This document shows, one piece after another, positions 8,158 to 20,300 of a stretch of DNA of 64,000 nucleotides; positions within the stretch are counted from its first letter, which is position 1; each line of letters starts with the position of its first letter. The notes under the pieces were generated by a model. The model ran no database searches. It was not told the origin of the DNA and saw only the letters and a program-made list of their open reading frames with translations. The stretch lies in NCBI RefSeq assembly GCF_001598275.1, contig NZ_BCYQ01000006.1:51504-115503 (forward strand), read 5' to 3'. This DNA comes from Moraxella oblonga NBRC 102422 (lineage in GTDB: Bacteria > Pseudomonadota > Gammaproteobacteria > Pseudomonadales > Moraxellaceae). The translations under genes and the position numbers were made by a program.

Positions 8158-10551
8158 TTAGAATTTATTTTCTAGCCTAAATAATGCACCATAACCCGTT
8201 TCATCATTGGCATGACGCTTGATGTATGGCGTAAATTCCACATAAGTGCCTGCTACTGGTTGATAACCGATGCCTGTGGCAAAATGCCCTGTGGTTTTGG
8301 CAGATTTACTTTGATGGATAAAATCATGTTTTTCAACATCTATCAAACTTGCAGTATAAACAGGGTCATCGCCCGATACTTTTTGGGCGATTTCGGCATT
8401 ATTTACCCATGATAATTTGTCCGTTAAGCCCACTTTGGCATTCACGCCTGTGGTGGCATAAGTTGCCTTATGCTCCATCTTGCCATAGCTAATGGGGAAA
8501 GCGGTATCGTCATTTTCAGTGTAGGCATCACGACTGATGTCGGTGTGCTTTGCTCCCACATAGGCACGCAGGGCGGTGCGGTCAGTGGCAAAGGATTTAC
8601 CCACTTTCATGCCGTAGCCAACCCCTTTAATGGTAGCTTCATTCACACCCAGCTCGGTATTGGCAAGGGTTGGGCGAGTGATGGTGGCGGTGTAGTCGTC
8701 TTTGGCAAAAGATGCTTCGGCAAATACGCCATTATCCGCCTGATAACGTACCACCGCACCGATACCAACATCGTCATTTTTGTGGCGATAGCTGTTTGGT
8801 AATTTGCGATTGATAGAATGGTCAAGCGATACACCCACCGACAAGCCGTTACCAAAGCCATAACTGATGCTGGCTCCCACGCCAACATCTTGCGTTCTAT
8901 CGCCATCTTCTTTGCTGATACTCACATCTTCTTGAATGCCAATGCACAGTCCATCATCAGCATGACAGGTGTACTGTAAGCGGTCAAGTGCATGGGCTTG
9001 CATGCTCATCAAGGCAAAACTATCCGCACCTAGCTTGTTGATGGTGCTGATGGTATTGACAACATCAATCATGCCGACAACCACAGGTGTTGTTGGCGGA
9101 GTTACAGGCGGAGTGGTAGGCGGTGTTATGGGTGGTGTAACAGGGGGTGTTGCTGGTGGCGTAACTGGCGGAGTGGTTGGGGGCGTTACGGGTGGCGTAG
9201 GCGTAACAGGGGGTGTTGTTGGCAGAGTTACAGGCGGAGTGGTAGGAGGTGTTGTTGGTGGTGTAACAGGAGGTGTGGTAGGCGTTGCATTGGTATATTT
9301 AACTTTCCAAACCACAGGTTTCCATGAACCACGGTCGTTGTCATCGTCTTCTGAAAAACCAGCAATAATTGTCCCATCATCATTAAAGCTGGTAACAACG
9401 CCCTCCATTCTGTTGGGAGCGAAACCAAATCCCTTATCAAGCGTTCCCAAATCGGTAATAACTTCATAGTTTTCGCCACTCCATATCACAGGGCGGTCTC
9501 CTGTTTTATTATTGGAGGCATCTGTGGAAGTGCCACCAGCGATTTTGCCATCTTTGGTTAAGGCATAAACTTTGGTGCTATTATAGTAATTGTCATTGTG
9601 GGAAGGGAGGCTTTTTAGGCGGATTTTGGTTTTCCAATCATCGCCCGTCCAAATGACTGCTGACGAATTGGCTCTATCATCAACCTCAGAAGAGCCGCCG
9701 ATGATTTTGCCATCTGCACTGATGGCGGTTGCAAGACCAATACCCAGATTGTTTTCTCTTAAAGTACCCAAATCAATCAGTGTTTGCCAGTTTTCGCCAG
9801 TCCATACGACAGGGCGAGTGTTAACACTGTTTGTTTTATCAGAATAATTGCTAATTGAACCACCAACCGCTACACTACCATCGTGATTTAATGCCAATAC
9901 TCGTGAATCATCGGTAGAAAACCAGTGGGCGGTTGAGTGTGGTAATTTTGGCAATTCAACAGCTTTTGTCCAGTCGCTACCATCGTTTTTTAGAATGGCA
10001 AGACCACTCCAACCACTGCGACTACCTGCAATCACCTTACCATCACTGCTTAGAGCATAGATATAGCTGGTACTTCTGGCAGTATCATCTGTTGGTATGG
10101 TGGTTTTGGTGGCAGAATCTTTGCCAGACCATATACCAGCATGCACCCTATCATTAATGTTGGTTACAATATCGCCAAAGCCACCCAAAATCTTGCCATC
10201 TTGGGCGATACTCGTAATTTGTGATGAACCACTGTCATCTTCTTTAAAGCCACCCAAGTCCCTTCTATCTTGGTAGTTGTCGCCACTCCAAAGCGTTGCT
10301 CGTCTATTGTTCCAACTGGGGAGATTGTCATTATTGCTTACACCATACACATTTTCACCACTACTGTCCAATATTAGGCGAGTATAGTGATTATAAGGCG
10401 TGCTACCAGACATTTTGCCAGCTAAGGCAATTTTATCGGTAACTTCTACGGTGTGTTTGGCAAAGCTGGGTGTTGCTATAATGGCTACTAATGTTAAACT
10501 TAGTGTGCTAAGTTTAAAGGCTTTTTTGGAAGGGGGGGATAACTTAATCAT
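8158..10551 (-). CDS. Autotransporter with HAF-type repeat passenger and Pro/Thr linker
   Basis: A 797-residue type V secretion protein. Residues 1-31 form a Sec signal peptide ending PSFA. The passenger (about 35-420) holds tandem repeats with cores such as ENVYGVSNNDN, KIIGGSSEVDD, KIAGGTSTDA and TIIAGFSEDDD, each followed by a tryptophan-containing strand (VIWTGDDW, VIWSGENY); these resemble HAF/extracellular propeller-like repeats. A Pro/Thr linker of TPPVTPPTTPP type (DNA 9090-9290) leads to a C-terminal beta-barrel of ~260 residues ending in aromatic F, as for outer-membrane insertion. AAGGA precedes the ATG. A surface adhesin is the likely role, by inference; the ligand is unknown. Confidence 0.85.
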   Translation of the reverse strand: MIKLSPPSKKAFKLSTLSLTLVAIIATPSFAKHTVEVTDKIALAGKMSGSTPYNHYTRLILDSSGENVYGVSNNDNLPSWNNRRATLWSGDNYQDRRDLGGFKEDDSGSSQITSIAQDGKILGGFGDIVTNINDRVHAGIWSGKDSATKTTIPTDDTARSTSYIYALSSDGKVIAGSRSGWSGLAILKNDGSDWTKAVELPKLPHSTAHWFSTDDSRVLALNHDGSVAVGGSISNYSDKTNSVNTRPVVWTGENWQTLIDLGTLRENNLGIGLATAISADGKIIGGSSEVDDRANSSAVIWTGDDWKTKIRLKSLPSHNDNYYNSTKVYALTKDGKIAGGTSTDASNNKTGDRPVIWSGENYEVITDLGTLDKGFGFAPNRMEGVVTSFNDDGTIIAGFSEDDDNDRGSWKPVVWKVKYTNATPTTPPVTPPTTPPTTPPVTLPTTPPVTPTPPVTPPTTPPVTPPATPPVTPPITPPTTPPVTPPTTPVVVGMIDVVNTISTINKLGADSFALMSMQAHALDRLQYTCHADDGLCIGIQEDVSISKEDGDRTQDVGVGASISYGFGNGLSVGVSLDHSINRKLPNSYRHKNDDVGIGAVVRYQADNGVFAEASFAKDDYTATITRPTLANTELGVNEATIKGVGYGMKVGKSFATDRTALRAYVGAKHTDISRDAYTENDDTAFPISYGKMEHKATYATTGVNAKVGLTDKLSWVNNAEIAQKVSGDDPVYTASLIDVEKHDFIHQSKSAKTTGHFATGIGYQPVAGTYVEFTPYIKRHANDETGYGALFRLENKF
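9081..9290 (-). repeat. Short tandem repeat encoding the Pro/Thr linker
   Basis: Degenerate repeats of codons for P-P-V/T-T-P within the autotransporter gene. Unit changes are multiples of three, so length variation would alter the linker without breaking the frame. Confidence 0.8.
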
Positions 10552-10586
10552 AAAAAATCCTTATAAATGAGAAAGATTAGTAATGC

Positions 10587-10726
10587 TATACTAAATTCAA
10601 TTCAAAATCCAACAAAGATTTTTCGTTCGTGGTGAGCTTGTCGAACCATGACGAAAAAACTGTTTTACCCTTCGACAAGCTCAGGGCGAACGGTTTTTTG
10701 TACAGTTTTGATATGAATTGAGTATA
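10587..10726. mobile_element. Miniature inverted-repeat element with internal REP-like palindrome
   Basis: About 140 bp bounded by terminal inverted repeats at 10587-10607 and 10706-10726 that match at 18 of 21 positions and begin TATACT. Inside, 10624-10645 and 10671-10692 form a second inverted repeat built on TGAGCTTGTCGAA / TTCGACAAGCTCA, a motif common in REP-like repeats of many bacteria. No open reading frame of note. It lies between the autotransporter start and the icd terminator. The TA at each end could be a target duplication, but this is not proven. Confidence 0.65.
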
Positions 10727-10783
10727 ATCATACCTAAAAATACCCACAATAACAAGGGAAATAAACATTTTTTGTAAAAATGC

Positions 10784-10815
10784 AAAAAGCCAACCCATGC
10801 AAGAGCTGGCTTTTT
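10784..10815 (-). terminator. Terminator after icd
   Basis: AAAAAGCCA pairs with TGGCTTTTT, just beyond the icd stop on the minus strand, with a T5 tail. Confidence 0.75.
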
Positions 10816-10827
10816 GTCATTATGAAC

Positions 10828-13110
<2,283 letters not shown>

Positions 13111-13188
13111 TTATGCCATATTTTTATGGTTTTGGCTAGGGTGTGCCCAACATTTTTGATTGTCAATGTCAAAGAATAATCTGTTTGT

Positions 13189-14640
13189 TTATTTATAGGG
13201 ATAATCGCCCATTTGCGTTTTTACCATGATGATCGGTTCTTCATATACGTTTTCTTGAATGTCCAAATAAAAATCTTGTAATTCCAAATGGTCGGTTTGT
13301 GTATTTAGCCATTCCACTTTATCATGTGATGAAAAATCAAAACTTTTAATGGGTGTTACTGTATTTTTATCAAATAAATAAATACTTGATATACCTAAAA
13401 TATTGGTTTTGTGTTCATAAACGATAATATAATCATCAGAACAGACTGCTTTTGTATATCCTGCAACATGATTATCAATGATAAAGGTTTTTCCATTAAT
13501 ATTAACAATGTTTAACATTTTGTCTGGTGTTGATGTAAACAAACAAGGTTGTTTGTTATTAAAAACTTGATTTTTATAGTTTTTATGACGCCAATCTTTG
13601 ACGATGTCATTGATTTTATGTCCAGATTTATTTAGATGAGTCCATAATTTTGATAATTCTGCTTCATATCTTGGGTAAATTTCATGTTTTATGTATTTAG
13701 ATTGTCCCTGCCAAATGATATTTTTATTGGCATCCAACAGTTTATAAGTAGAATGATATTCTAAGTTTTCATCATAATCATAAACAACATAATAATCTAC
13801 CTTTTTCTTATCAACAACCTCTGTTATCACGCCACAACTACCATAACAATTAGGGTGTTCAATATAAAAATTATCGCCATATTGATATTGGCTTGGTCTT
13901 GTAAAGCTCCTATCGTACCTTCTTTCAATATTATCAATAAACTCAAATACGGTGTGTTCATCTACTTTGATGTTTGTTATGGGCACAAATTCTACGCCTG
14001 ATAGTTGTTTGGTTGTTAATGCTATTTTTTTATCAAAATAACGTTCTTTTTCTTGAATGTTTGCATGATTAAAAAGGTTATTTTGATAACAAAAAATCAA
14101 CAATACCAATAAAATAAGAAAAGCAATAAAATTGTTTAATTTGGCATAACTTCCTTTTAAATGATAAATAATGATTGGGTAGGAAATTGTGATTAAAGAT
14201 AGATACCAAAATAATGCCCCATATCCCCAAAATTCAATCTTTTCGCCTAATGGGCTCGAAATTTCGCCACCTATATCTCTAAAACTTATAGAGAATGATG
14301 ACAATATTAACATAAAATAAGAAGAATATAGCAAGAATTTTCTGTCAATATTTTTGATGGTTGATAATAACACAAGTACATAAATATAATTGGCATAGAC
14401 CGCAATAACGCCGATATTTCCCTTTAATAAACCAAACCAAGCAATTGGGCTGGCAGACGATATATATAATCCAGAGTACCAATCTATTTTATCATTATTC
14501 CAAAAACCAAACGCAGGAAAATATAAAGACAATCCATAAAATATCACAGATAAGCATATAAAGTATTTTGTGGAATTATCCATTGGTGGTTTGGATTGTG
14601 CCTTGATGGTGTGATTGCTGTTTGTTTTTATGATTGACAT
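13189..14640 (-). CDS. Multi-pass membrane protein with soluble C-terminal half, unknown function
   Basis: About 483 residues, AT-rich. The first ~190 residues contain five or six hydrophobic segments (including YFICLSVIFYGLSLYFPAF and FIAFLILLVLLIFCYQNN). The remaining ~290 residues are polar, with beta-rich character and two nearby cysteines in HPNCYGSCGV. I prefer the ATG at 14640, which has GGAG 7 bases upstream; the ATG at 14646 is too close to it. It lies just downstream of coaX on the same strand. I do not recognise the family. Confidence 0.65.
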   Translation of the reverse strand: MSIIKTNSNHTIKAQSKPPMDNSTKYFICLSVIFYGLSLYFPAFGFWNNDKIDWYSGLYISSASPIAWFGLLKGNIGVIAVYANYIYVLVLLSTIKNIDRKFLLYSSYFMLILSSFSISFRDIGGEISSPLGEKIEFWGYGALFWYLSLITISYPIIIYHLKGSYAKLNNFIAFLILLVLLIFCYQNNLFNHANIQEKERYFDKKIALTTKQLSGVEFVPITNIKVDEHTVFEFIDNIERRYDRSFTRPSQYQYGDNFYIEHPNCYGSCGVITEVVDKKKVDYYVVYDYDENLEYHSTYKLLDANKNIIWQGQSKYIKHEIYPRYEAELSKLWTHLNKSGHKINDIVKDWRHKNYKNQVFNNKQPCLFTSTPDKMLNIVNINGKTFIIDNHVAGYTKAVCSDDYIIVYEHKTNILGISSIYLFDKNTVTPIKSFDFSSHDKVEWLNTQTDHLELQDFYLDIQENVYEEPIIMVKTQMGDYPYK

Positions 14641-14671
14641 TATCATGCTCCATAATATCGTTAAACATCAA

Positions 14672-15394
14672 CTAAATATTAAAAAAATATCGCTCCAAGC
14701 CCCTTAATAAAAGCTCACTTTCTACCGCCAACCGATTATTAAATTGAGCGTTGAGCAGATTTGACCCACCGCCTGTGAGTGTTATTTGATAATCAGGATA
14801 ATCTGCTTGTATCGCTCGCACCGCCCCCACAACCCCAAACAAAACACCATGATTGACCGCATCAAAGGTGGTTTTTCCAAGTGTGATACTGTCAAATTTG
14901 CCTGCCTTGACGTCAATCTGCTGAGTGCCTGCGTATAGGGCGTGGCGTTGCATATAAACATTGGGTAGGATATAACCGCCCAAATGCACGCCTTCATCAA
15001 TCAAATCAATGGTCAAAGCCGTGCCACAGCCCACTACACATTGTTTTTGGGTATTATCCACCACGCCAAGCATTTGTAGCCACCTGTCCACGCCAAGTTG
15101 GGTTGGGTCATAATGGCTTTTTAAAAGTGAGTGGGTGGCATTGACTTTGGCAAATTCAAAGGGTACGTTAAAATCTTGTAAAGTTTTGGTAATGGCATGA
15201 TTGATTTTTTCACCAAGCACGCTAGAAATGCCAATAAACTGCGGTTTAAAGCCTGCAAGTGTGCCCAAAAGCCCAAGCAATAATTCGTTGGGGGCTTTAA
15301 GGTGTTCTTTTGCGTCATGGGCGATGATTTTGTTGTTATCTACAACCCAATATTTTAGGCGAGTATTACCCAAGTCTAGCCAAAGTTTTTTCAT
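14672..15394 (-). CDS. coaX: Type III pantothenate kinase
   Basis: A 240-residue ASKHA-fold kinase phosphorylating pantothenate, the first step of coenzyme A synthesis. Marks: N-terminal phosphate loop LDLGNTRLKYW, GVDRWLQMLG, VVGCGTALTIDLI with the metal-binding aspartate, GGYILPN, and LTGGGSN near the end. Its start overlaps the birA stop by one base, and the birA-coaX order is common in gammaproteobacteria. Confidence 0.94.
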   Translation of the reverse strand: MKKLWLDLGNTRLKYWVVDNNKIIAHDAKEHLKAPNELLLGLLGTLAGFKPQFIGISSVLGEKINHAITKTLQDFNVPFEFAKVNATHSLLKSHYDPTQLGVDRWLQMLGVVDNTQKQCVVGCGTALTIDLIDEGVHLGGYILPNVYMQRHALYAGTQQIDVKAGKFDSITLGKTTFDAVNHGVLFGVVGAVRAIQADYPDYQITLTGGGSNLLNAQFNNRLAVESELLLRGLERYFFNI

Positions 15395-16248
15395 TAAAAA
15401 TTACCTTCTATTTTTGCCATGCCTGCATAAATGGGTATGATTTCATCGTTGTTTTTTAATAACAATTCGCCATGGTTGCCAATGCCGACACAAATACCAT
15501 TTGCATGAATGTCTGTCATGTTATTTTGAATAAAAATATGTACAGATTTATTATGTAAAAGATGTATTTTATTAAATTCATTAATAAAAATATTGAGTTC
15601 ATTTTTATCTTGGCAGGCATTGCAAATCTGTATTGATTTAAAAATGGCATTGCTCATTGGTATGTATAATTCATGGGCAGATAGATTTAAATCTGGTTTT
15701 AAATCTTTTAAGCAAGTGGCTTGATAAAGACCATCTTGAATCATGGGTGTATGATTGACATTTAAACCTACGCCAACCACCACACCAACAAGAGTATTTT
15801 TGTCGTTGATTTTTTTAAAAACAGGTTCTATCAAAATACCAGCAAGTTTTTTAAAAGTGTTTTGTTGATTGTCATAAAAACCCACATCATTTGCCCATTT
15901 GACACCGATTGGAGGCAACTGGTTGTTGGCATACGTTTGATTAATCGTTTGAATGATTTCTAAATGGGCAATCTGATGTCCTACCGCCAACGATAACAAG
16001 CCTGATAATTGAGATAAGTCAAATTCTTTATGTCCAATAGGAATGTATAAAGACAAAAATACATTGTTTGCACCACTAATCCATGAGCGACCGTGTTGTC
16101 CTCGTCCTGCTGTTTGATGGTCGGTCGTGTATAGGTGGGGTAGGTGATGTTGGTGTATGCCGTCTGCGATGGCACGGATTAGGTCGGTGTTGGTACTGCC
16201 TGTACACTGGGCATGGGTGTGGGTGGTGGGCGTTAAAAAATGGGGCAT
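15394..16248 (-). CDS. birA: Biotin--[acetyl-CoA-carboxylase] ligase (no DNA-binding domain)
   Basis: A 284-residue biotin protein ligase that activates biotin to biotinyl-AMP and transfers it to the carboxyl-carrier lysine of acetyl-CoA carboxylase. It has CTGSTNTDL, the biotin/ATP loop AGRGQHGRSW, VKWANDV and VVGVGLNVNH. The catalytic domain starts at the N-terminus, so the helix-turn-helix of E. coli BirA is missing and direct repression of bio genes is unlikely. Coupled to coaX by a one-base overlap. Confidence 0.92.
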   Translation of the reverse strand: MPHFLTPTTHTHAQCTGSTNTDLIRAIADGIHQHHLPHLYTTDHQTAGRGQHGRSWISGANNVFLSLYIPIGHKEFDLSQLSGLLSLAVGHQIAHLEIIQTINQTYANNQLPPIGVKWANDVGFYDNQQNTFKKLAGILIEPVFKKINDKNTLVGVVVGVGLNVNHTPMIQDGLYQATCLKDLKPDLNLSAHELYIPMSNAIFKSIQICNACQDKNELNIFINEFNKIHLLHNKSVHIFIQNNMTDIHANGICVGIGNHGELLLKNNDEIIPIYAGMAKIEGNF

Positions 16249-16308
16249 GGGCTTAAAATCAGTGAAAAATTGGGCTATAATAGCACAAATTTTTAAGGAG
16301 TAGGTAAA

Positions 16309-17115
16309 ATGATGTATTTGTGGTTTGTGATTGCAGGGTCTTTTGCGGGCGTGTGTGCAGGGTTATTTGGCGTGGGCGGTGGTCTTATTATCGTGCCTGC
16401 TTTGGTTTGGATTTTGGGGGCGTATGGTATGCCTGTGGACGTGCTAACCCATGTGGCGGTAGGGACGGCGTTGGCAACCATTATTTTGACTTCTATCAGT
16501 TCTATGTCAGCTCACCACAAACGTGGCGGGGTGCGTTGGGACGTATTTAAACACATGGTAAAAGGATTGGTGCTAGGCTCGCTGGTGGGAGCATGGGTGG
16601 CAACTATGGTAGATGGCAAGGCTTTGCAAGCGGTGATTGGCGGTGGGGCGATACTTGCGGCAATCAAAATGCTGTTTTTTCCCAACAAAGAAAACCCCAA
16701 CAAGAAGCTACCTAAACCCCATGTACAAGGCATCATTAGTGCCTTGATTGGGGCGTTGTCAGCGATTTTTGGGATTGGTGGGGGGACGGTGATTGTGCCA
16801 TATTTGTCCAGTAGTGGGTTGCCCATGAAACAAGCGGTAGGCACATCATCGGCGTGTGGTTTGCCGATTGCGATTGCAGGAACATTGGGTTTTATTTGGT
16901 TTGGGCGTGAGGCGATTGCTAAGCTAGATGTCGCTGGCACAGTTGGCTTTATCCATATTGGGGCGTTTGTGAGTATTAGTATTTGTAGTTTTGTTATGGC
17001 AAAAGTGGGAGCGAAACTTGCCCATGTCCTGCCTGCCAAAACACTCAAACAAGCCTTTGGTGGTTTGCTCATGGTGGCAGGGTGTCAGTTGATTTATAAA
17101 GGATTGATGGGTTAA
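16309..17115 (+). CDS. Sulfite exporter TauE/SafE family permease
   Basis: A 268-residue inner-membrane protein with about eight membrane segments in two inverted halves. Each half carries the glycine-rich signature of the family: VCAGLFGVGGGLIIVPAL and LSAIFGIGGGTVIVPYL. Members move sulfite, sulfoacetate or other organosulfur anions, but the substrate here is not deducible. AAGGAG precedes the ATG; a strong terminator follows. It is divergent from birA. Confidence 0.9.
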   Translation: MMYLWFVIAGSFAGVCAGLFGVGGGLIIVPALVWILGAYGMPVDVLTHVAVGTALATIILTSISSMSAHHKRGGVRWDVFKHMVKGLVLGSLVGAWVATMVDGKALQAVIGGGAILAAIKMLFFPNKENPNKKLPKPHVQGIISALIGALSAIFGIGGGTVIVPYLSSSGLPMKQAVGTSSACGLPIAIAGTLGFIWFGREAIAKLDVAGTVGFIHIGAFVSISICSFVMAKVGAKLAHVLPAKTLKQAFGGLLMVAGCQLIYKGLMG

Positions 17116-17120
17116 ACCAA

Positions 17121-17150
17121 AAAAAACACACTTAAAAAAGTGTGTTTTTT
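17121..17150 (+). terminator. Terminator after the TauE/SafE gene
   Basis: AAAAAACACACTT and AAGTGTGTTTTTT form a 13-bp stem with a 4-base loop and T6 tail, 5 bases after the stop codon. Confidence 0.85.
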
Positions 17151-17160
17151 GTTGAATGCA

Positions 17161-17222
17161 ATGGTGAGATAAGTCCAACCATAATGGTTTTGTGCTACCC
17201 TTTGACCTAGCTTGGGGCGAAC
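17161..17222. repeat. Decayed copy of the REP-like palindrome
   Basis: GGTGAGATAAGTCCAACCAT and CCCTTTGACCTAGCTTGGGG match, with scattered changes, the two arms of the palindrome at 10624-10692 in the same order and spacing. No terminal repeats are evident here, so it may be a degenerate remnant. It lies between the TauE terminator and smc. Confidence 0.45.
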
Positions 17223-17371
17223 AAAAACCTAGTGTTTGTGGGAAGTTTATGGTGTTTTTAAAATGCCATAAACTTTGTGTGGCTCTGCACAAGAGATTTG
17301 TTGGCGTAAACCCCTTACCAATCTCCCCCAATTTTTGCTAAAATACCCTTTTTTTATCATCAGCTCATCTC

Positions 17372-20300
17372 ATGCGTCTAAAATCTTTAAAACTTGCTGG
17401 CTTTAAATCCTTTGCCAACCCCACCACATTTACCTTTAAGCATGACATCACGGCTATCGTAGGTCCTAATGGTTGCGGTAAATCCAATGTTATTGATGCC
17501 ATTCGTTGGGTACTTGGGGAGACTTCTGCCAAACAACTTCGTGGTGGGGCGATGAGTGATGTGATTTTTGCAGGGGTAGAAGGCAGGGCTGGCAAAAGTT
17601 TGGCAAGCGTGGAGCTGACTTTTGAGCATACCCAAGATGAGAGTACAGGTATTCGCCATGCTCTTAATCTCTATCAAGAGCTGACCCTTCGCCGTCAAGT
17701 TACCAAAGAGGGCAAATCGGATTATTTTATTAATGGTCAAAAAGTGCGTCGCCGTGATGTGGTAGATGTGTTTCTTGGCACAGGGCTTGGTGCTAGAAGT
17801 TATGCGGTGATTGAGCAGGGCATGATTGGACGGATTGTAGAATCTAGCCCTATGGAGCTTAGGGCGTTCATTGAGGAGGGGGCGGGTGTTTCTCGTTATC
17901 AAGCAAGACGTATAGAAACGCAAAAACAGCTTGATGATGCTAGGGATAATTTAGAACGCCTCACCGATTTGCAAAGTGAGCTTAAAAAACAACAAAAAAC
18001 CCTCATCAAGCAAGCTGAATCTGCCAAACGCTACGAAGTGCTACACCAAGAGATGACCCAGATTCAGCAAAGTGGATTATTGGAGCGGATTTTTGAGACG
18101 TGGAAATTGGTTGGGCAAAAACAAGCTGAACACAATAAATCCACTCAACTTCTTGCGACACTAGAACAAAATGTTACCAAAGCTCGTCAAGCCCTTGACC
18201 AAAAAAGCGAACAAATCGCCCAAGCGGTATGGCTAAAAGATGATGCAAAGGACAAATACCATAATGCTCGCATGGCGGAGCAGACGGCTGAACATAATTT
18301 TTATAAAGTCAATCAAGAACTTAGTCAGTCTGATGATAAACTAAACCGCCTCCTCCAAGCCCAAAAAGATGCTCAAATGAGCATACAAACTGCCCAAGTT
18401 GAGCTTGACCAAATCTCCCAAGCTCTGACCAATACCGCTCCAGAACTTGGCGAAGTGCAAACGGTGCTGGCAAATTACCAAAATGAGCTTGCTGGTGTTC
18501 AGCACACATGGCAAAATGCTCGTGCAGATGTGGACAAACTCACCACCACTCGTCAAGCCTTAGACACTCAAAAACAGCTTGCTTTATCAGGCAAGCAACG
18601 CCTAGCCATCGCCCTACAAAAATGGCAAAAACGCCAAGATGACCTGCTTGGTGAAAAAACCGCCCTTGCTAGCACCCAAGCTGATACAGGTGAACGGGAG
18701 AGGTTGGCTCGTGAGATTGAGGGCTTGACGCTTGCCATTGACGAGATACAGCTTGATGATGACAAACGCACACTAAATGAGCTTAGCCAAAAAGTCGCCA
18801 CATTCAAAGCTGAGTTTACCACGCTTGAAAAACGCCATGCCAGTTTGACGGGCGAATACGATGCTTTGCATAAACTGGTTTATCCACCCAAAAAACCACG
18901 CGAAAAAACAGCCACCACCCAAGCCAATCATGACCGTCATGAACAATTACAACAGCTTAAAGATGTGATTAGCTTAAGTAAAGTGGGTAAAGACTTTGGG
19001 GTGGTGCTGGACGGATTTTTGGGGTTTTGGCTAGATGGTAGATTGGGCGATGTTTCTTGTAATGATATTGTAGAGACAGATGGTCAAAAACCCACCGCCA
19101 TTTTTTATCCAAGCACAACGCCTGCCGTGAGCGAAGGCGAGCTACTTGCCTTGAATGCACTCATTGACCGTCCCAAATTGGCGTTGTTTGATAACATTTA
19201 TCTGTACACAGGGCAGGGCATACCAAGCGTGATGGGTGATAAAATTATCCTGACTAAAACAGGTTGGATTGTAGGGCGATTTGGGGTGGTGTCTGCCAGC
19301 AAATTTGGGGCGAAAAGTGATTTTTTAAGCCAAAAAGAAGGGCATTTGGCACGCCTTGCCGACTTAGAAAGTGAGCTAGATGTGTTAGAAAGCGACATGG
19401 AGAGCAAATCACAAACCCTCAAAACGCTCACCAATGATGAAGTACGACTTAAAGTTGCTTTTGATGAACGTGTTGCTCAGCGTGCCATGCTCATTAACAA
19501 GAAACATGGGGCGGAGCAGGCCTTGCTCCGTGCTGAATCTGCCCTAAAAAATCATGCACTTAAAGCTGAAATGATTGCTAAAAATCAAGCCATTCTTGAT
19601 GATGAAAAAGCTGAGCATGACAGCGATATACTCAAATTTGATGAGCAAATTTGCCAAAGTGAGAGCGAACTTGACAAATTATTGCCCAAATTACAAACCG
19701 CCACTGATATCTTCAACACGCTAGGTGGGCAAGTGGAGCATTTGAATCGTGTCATCAAAGAATGTCATGATAAAGTAAATTCGTTGACATTACAAAATCA
19801 GTCTTTGTTGCAAAAACAAGCTCACGAAACCAAACTGCTTGACATGGCAAAACTTGCCCTAGCCAATGCCGAACAAGAAATCCAAGCGACATATGCCAAA
19901 GATGAATCGCTCATTGCCCAGCTTCCCACGCTAGAACAGGCATTCAAACTTGCCAAAGCCCAGACCGCCGAACTCAAAGCCCAAAGTGATGAACATGAAT
20001 CACAGGTCAAGACACTACAAACCGTGCATGGCGAACTCCAAGAAAAACTGACGGACGCTCATACAGCAGTCGCCACCGCCCAAGCTCACGCCACCCAAAT
20101 CAGTGCGGAGGTGGCGGTTGCCCAAAGTCGCCTAACGGATTTGGGTGAACAAATGCTTGGATTTGATGAAAACTTTAATTTACCATCTACACTCCATGAT
20201 TTTACTCACAAACCGCCCACTTTTACTGACCACAGTAAACGCCTAAATGACATCAAAGCTGAGCTTGACAAAATCGGAGCGGTGAACCTTGCGGCAGCAG

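Noticed and set aside
8969..9469. Plus-strand frame encoding a Gly/Val-rich GGVTGGVVGG protein
   Set aside because: It is the antisense of the Pro/Thr linker of the autotransporter.
10586..10798. 70-residue minus-strand frame downstream of the autotransporter start
   Set aside because: It runs across the inverted-repeat element; composition and lack of a start context indicate chance.
16512..17331. Long minus-strand frames opposite the TauE/SafE gene
   Set aside because: The plus-strand frame has clear family motifs; the antisense frames have no recognisable domains.
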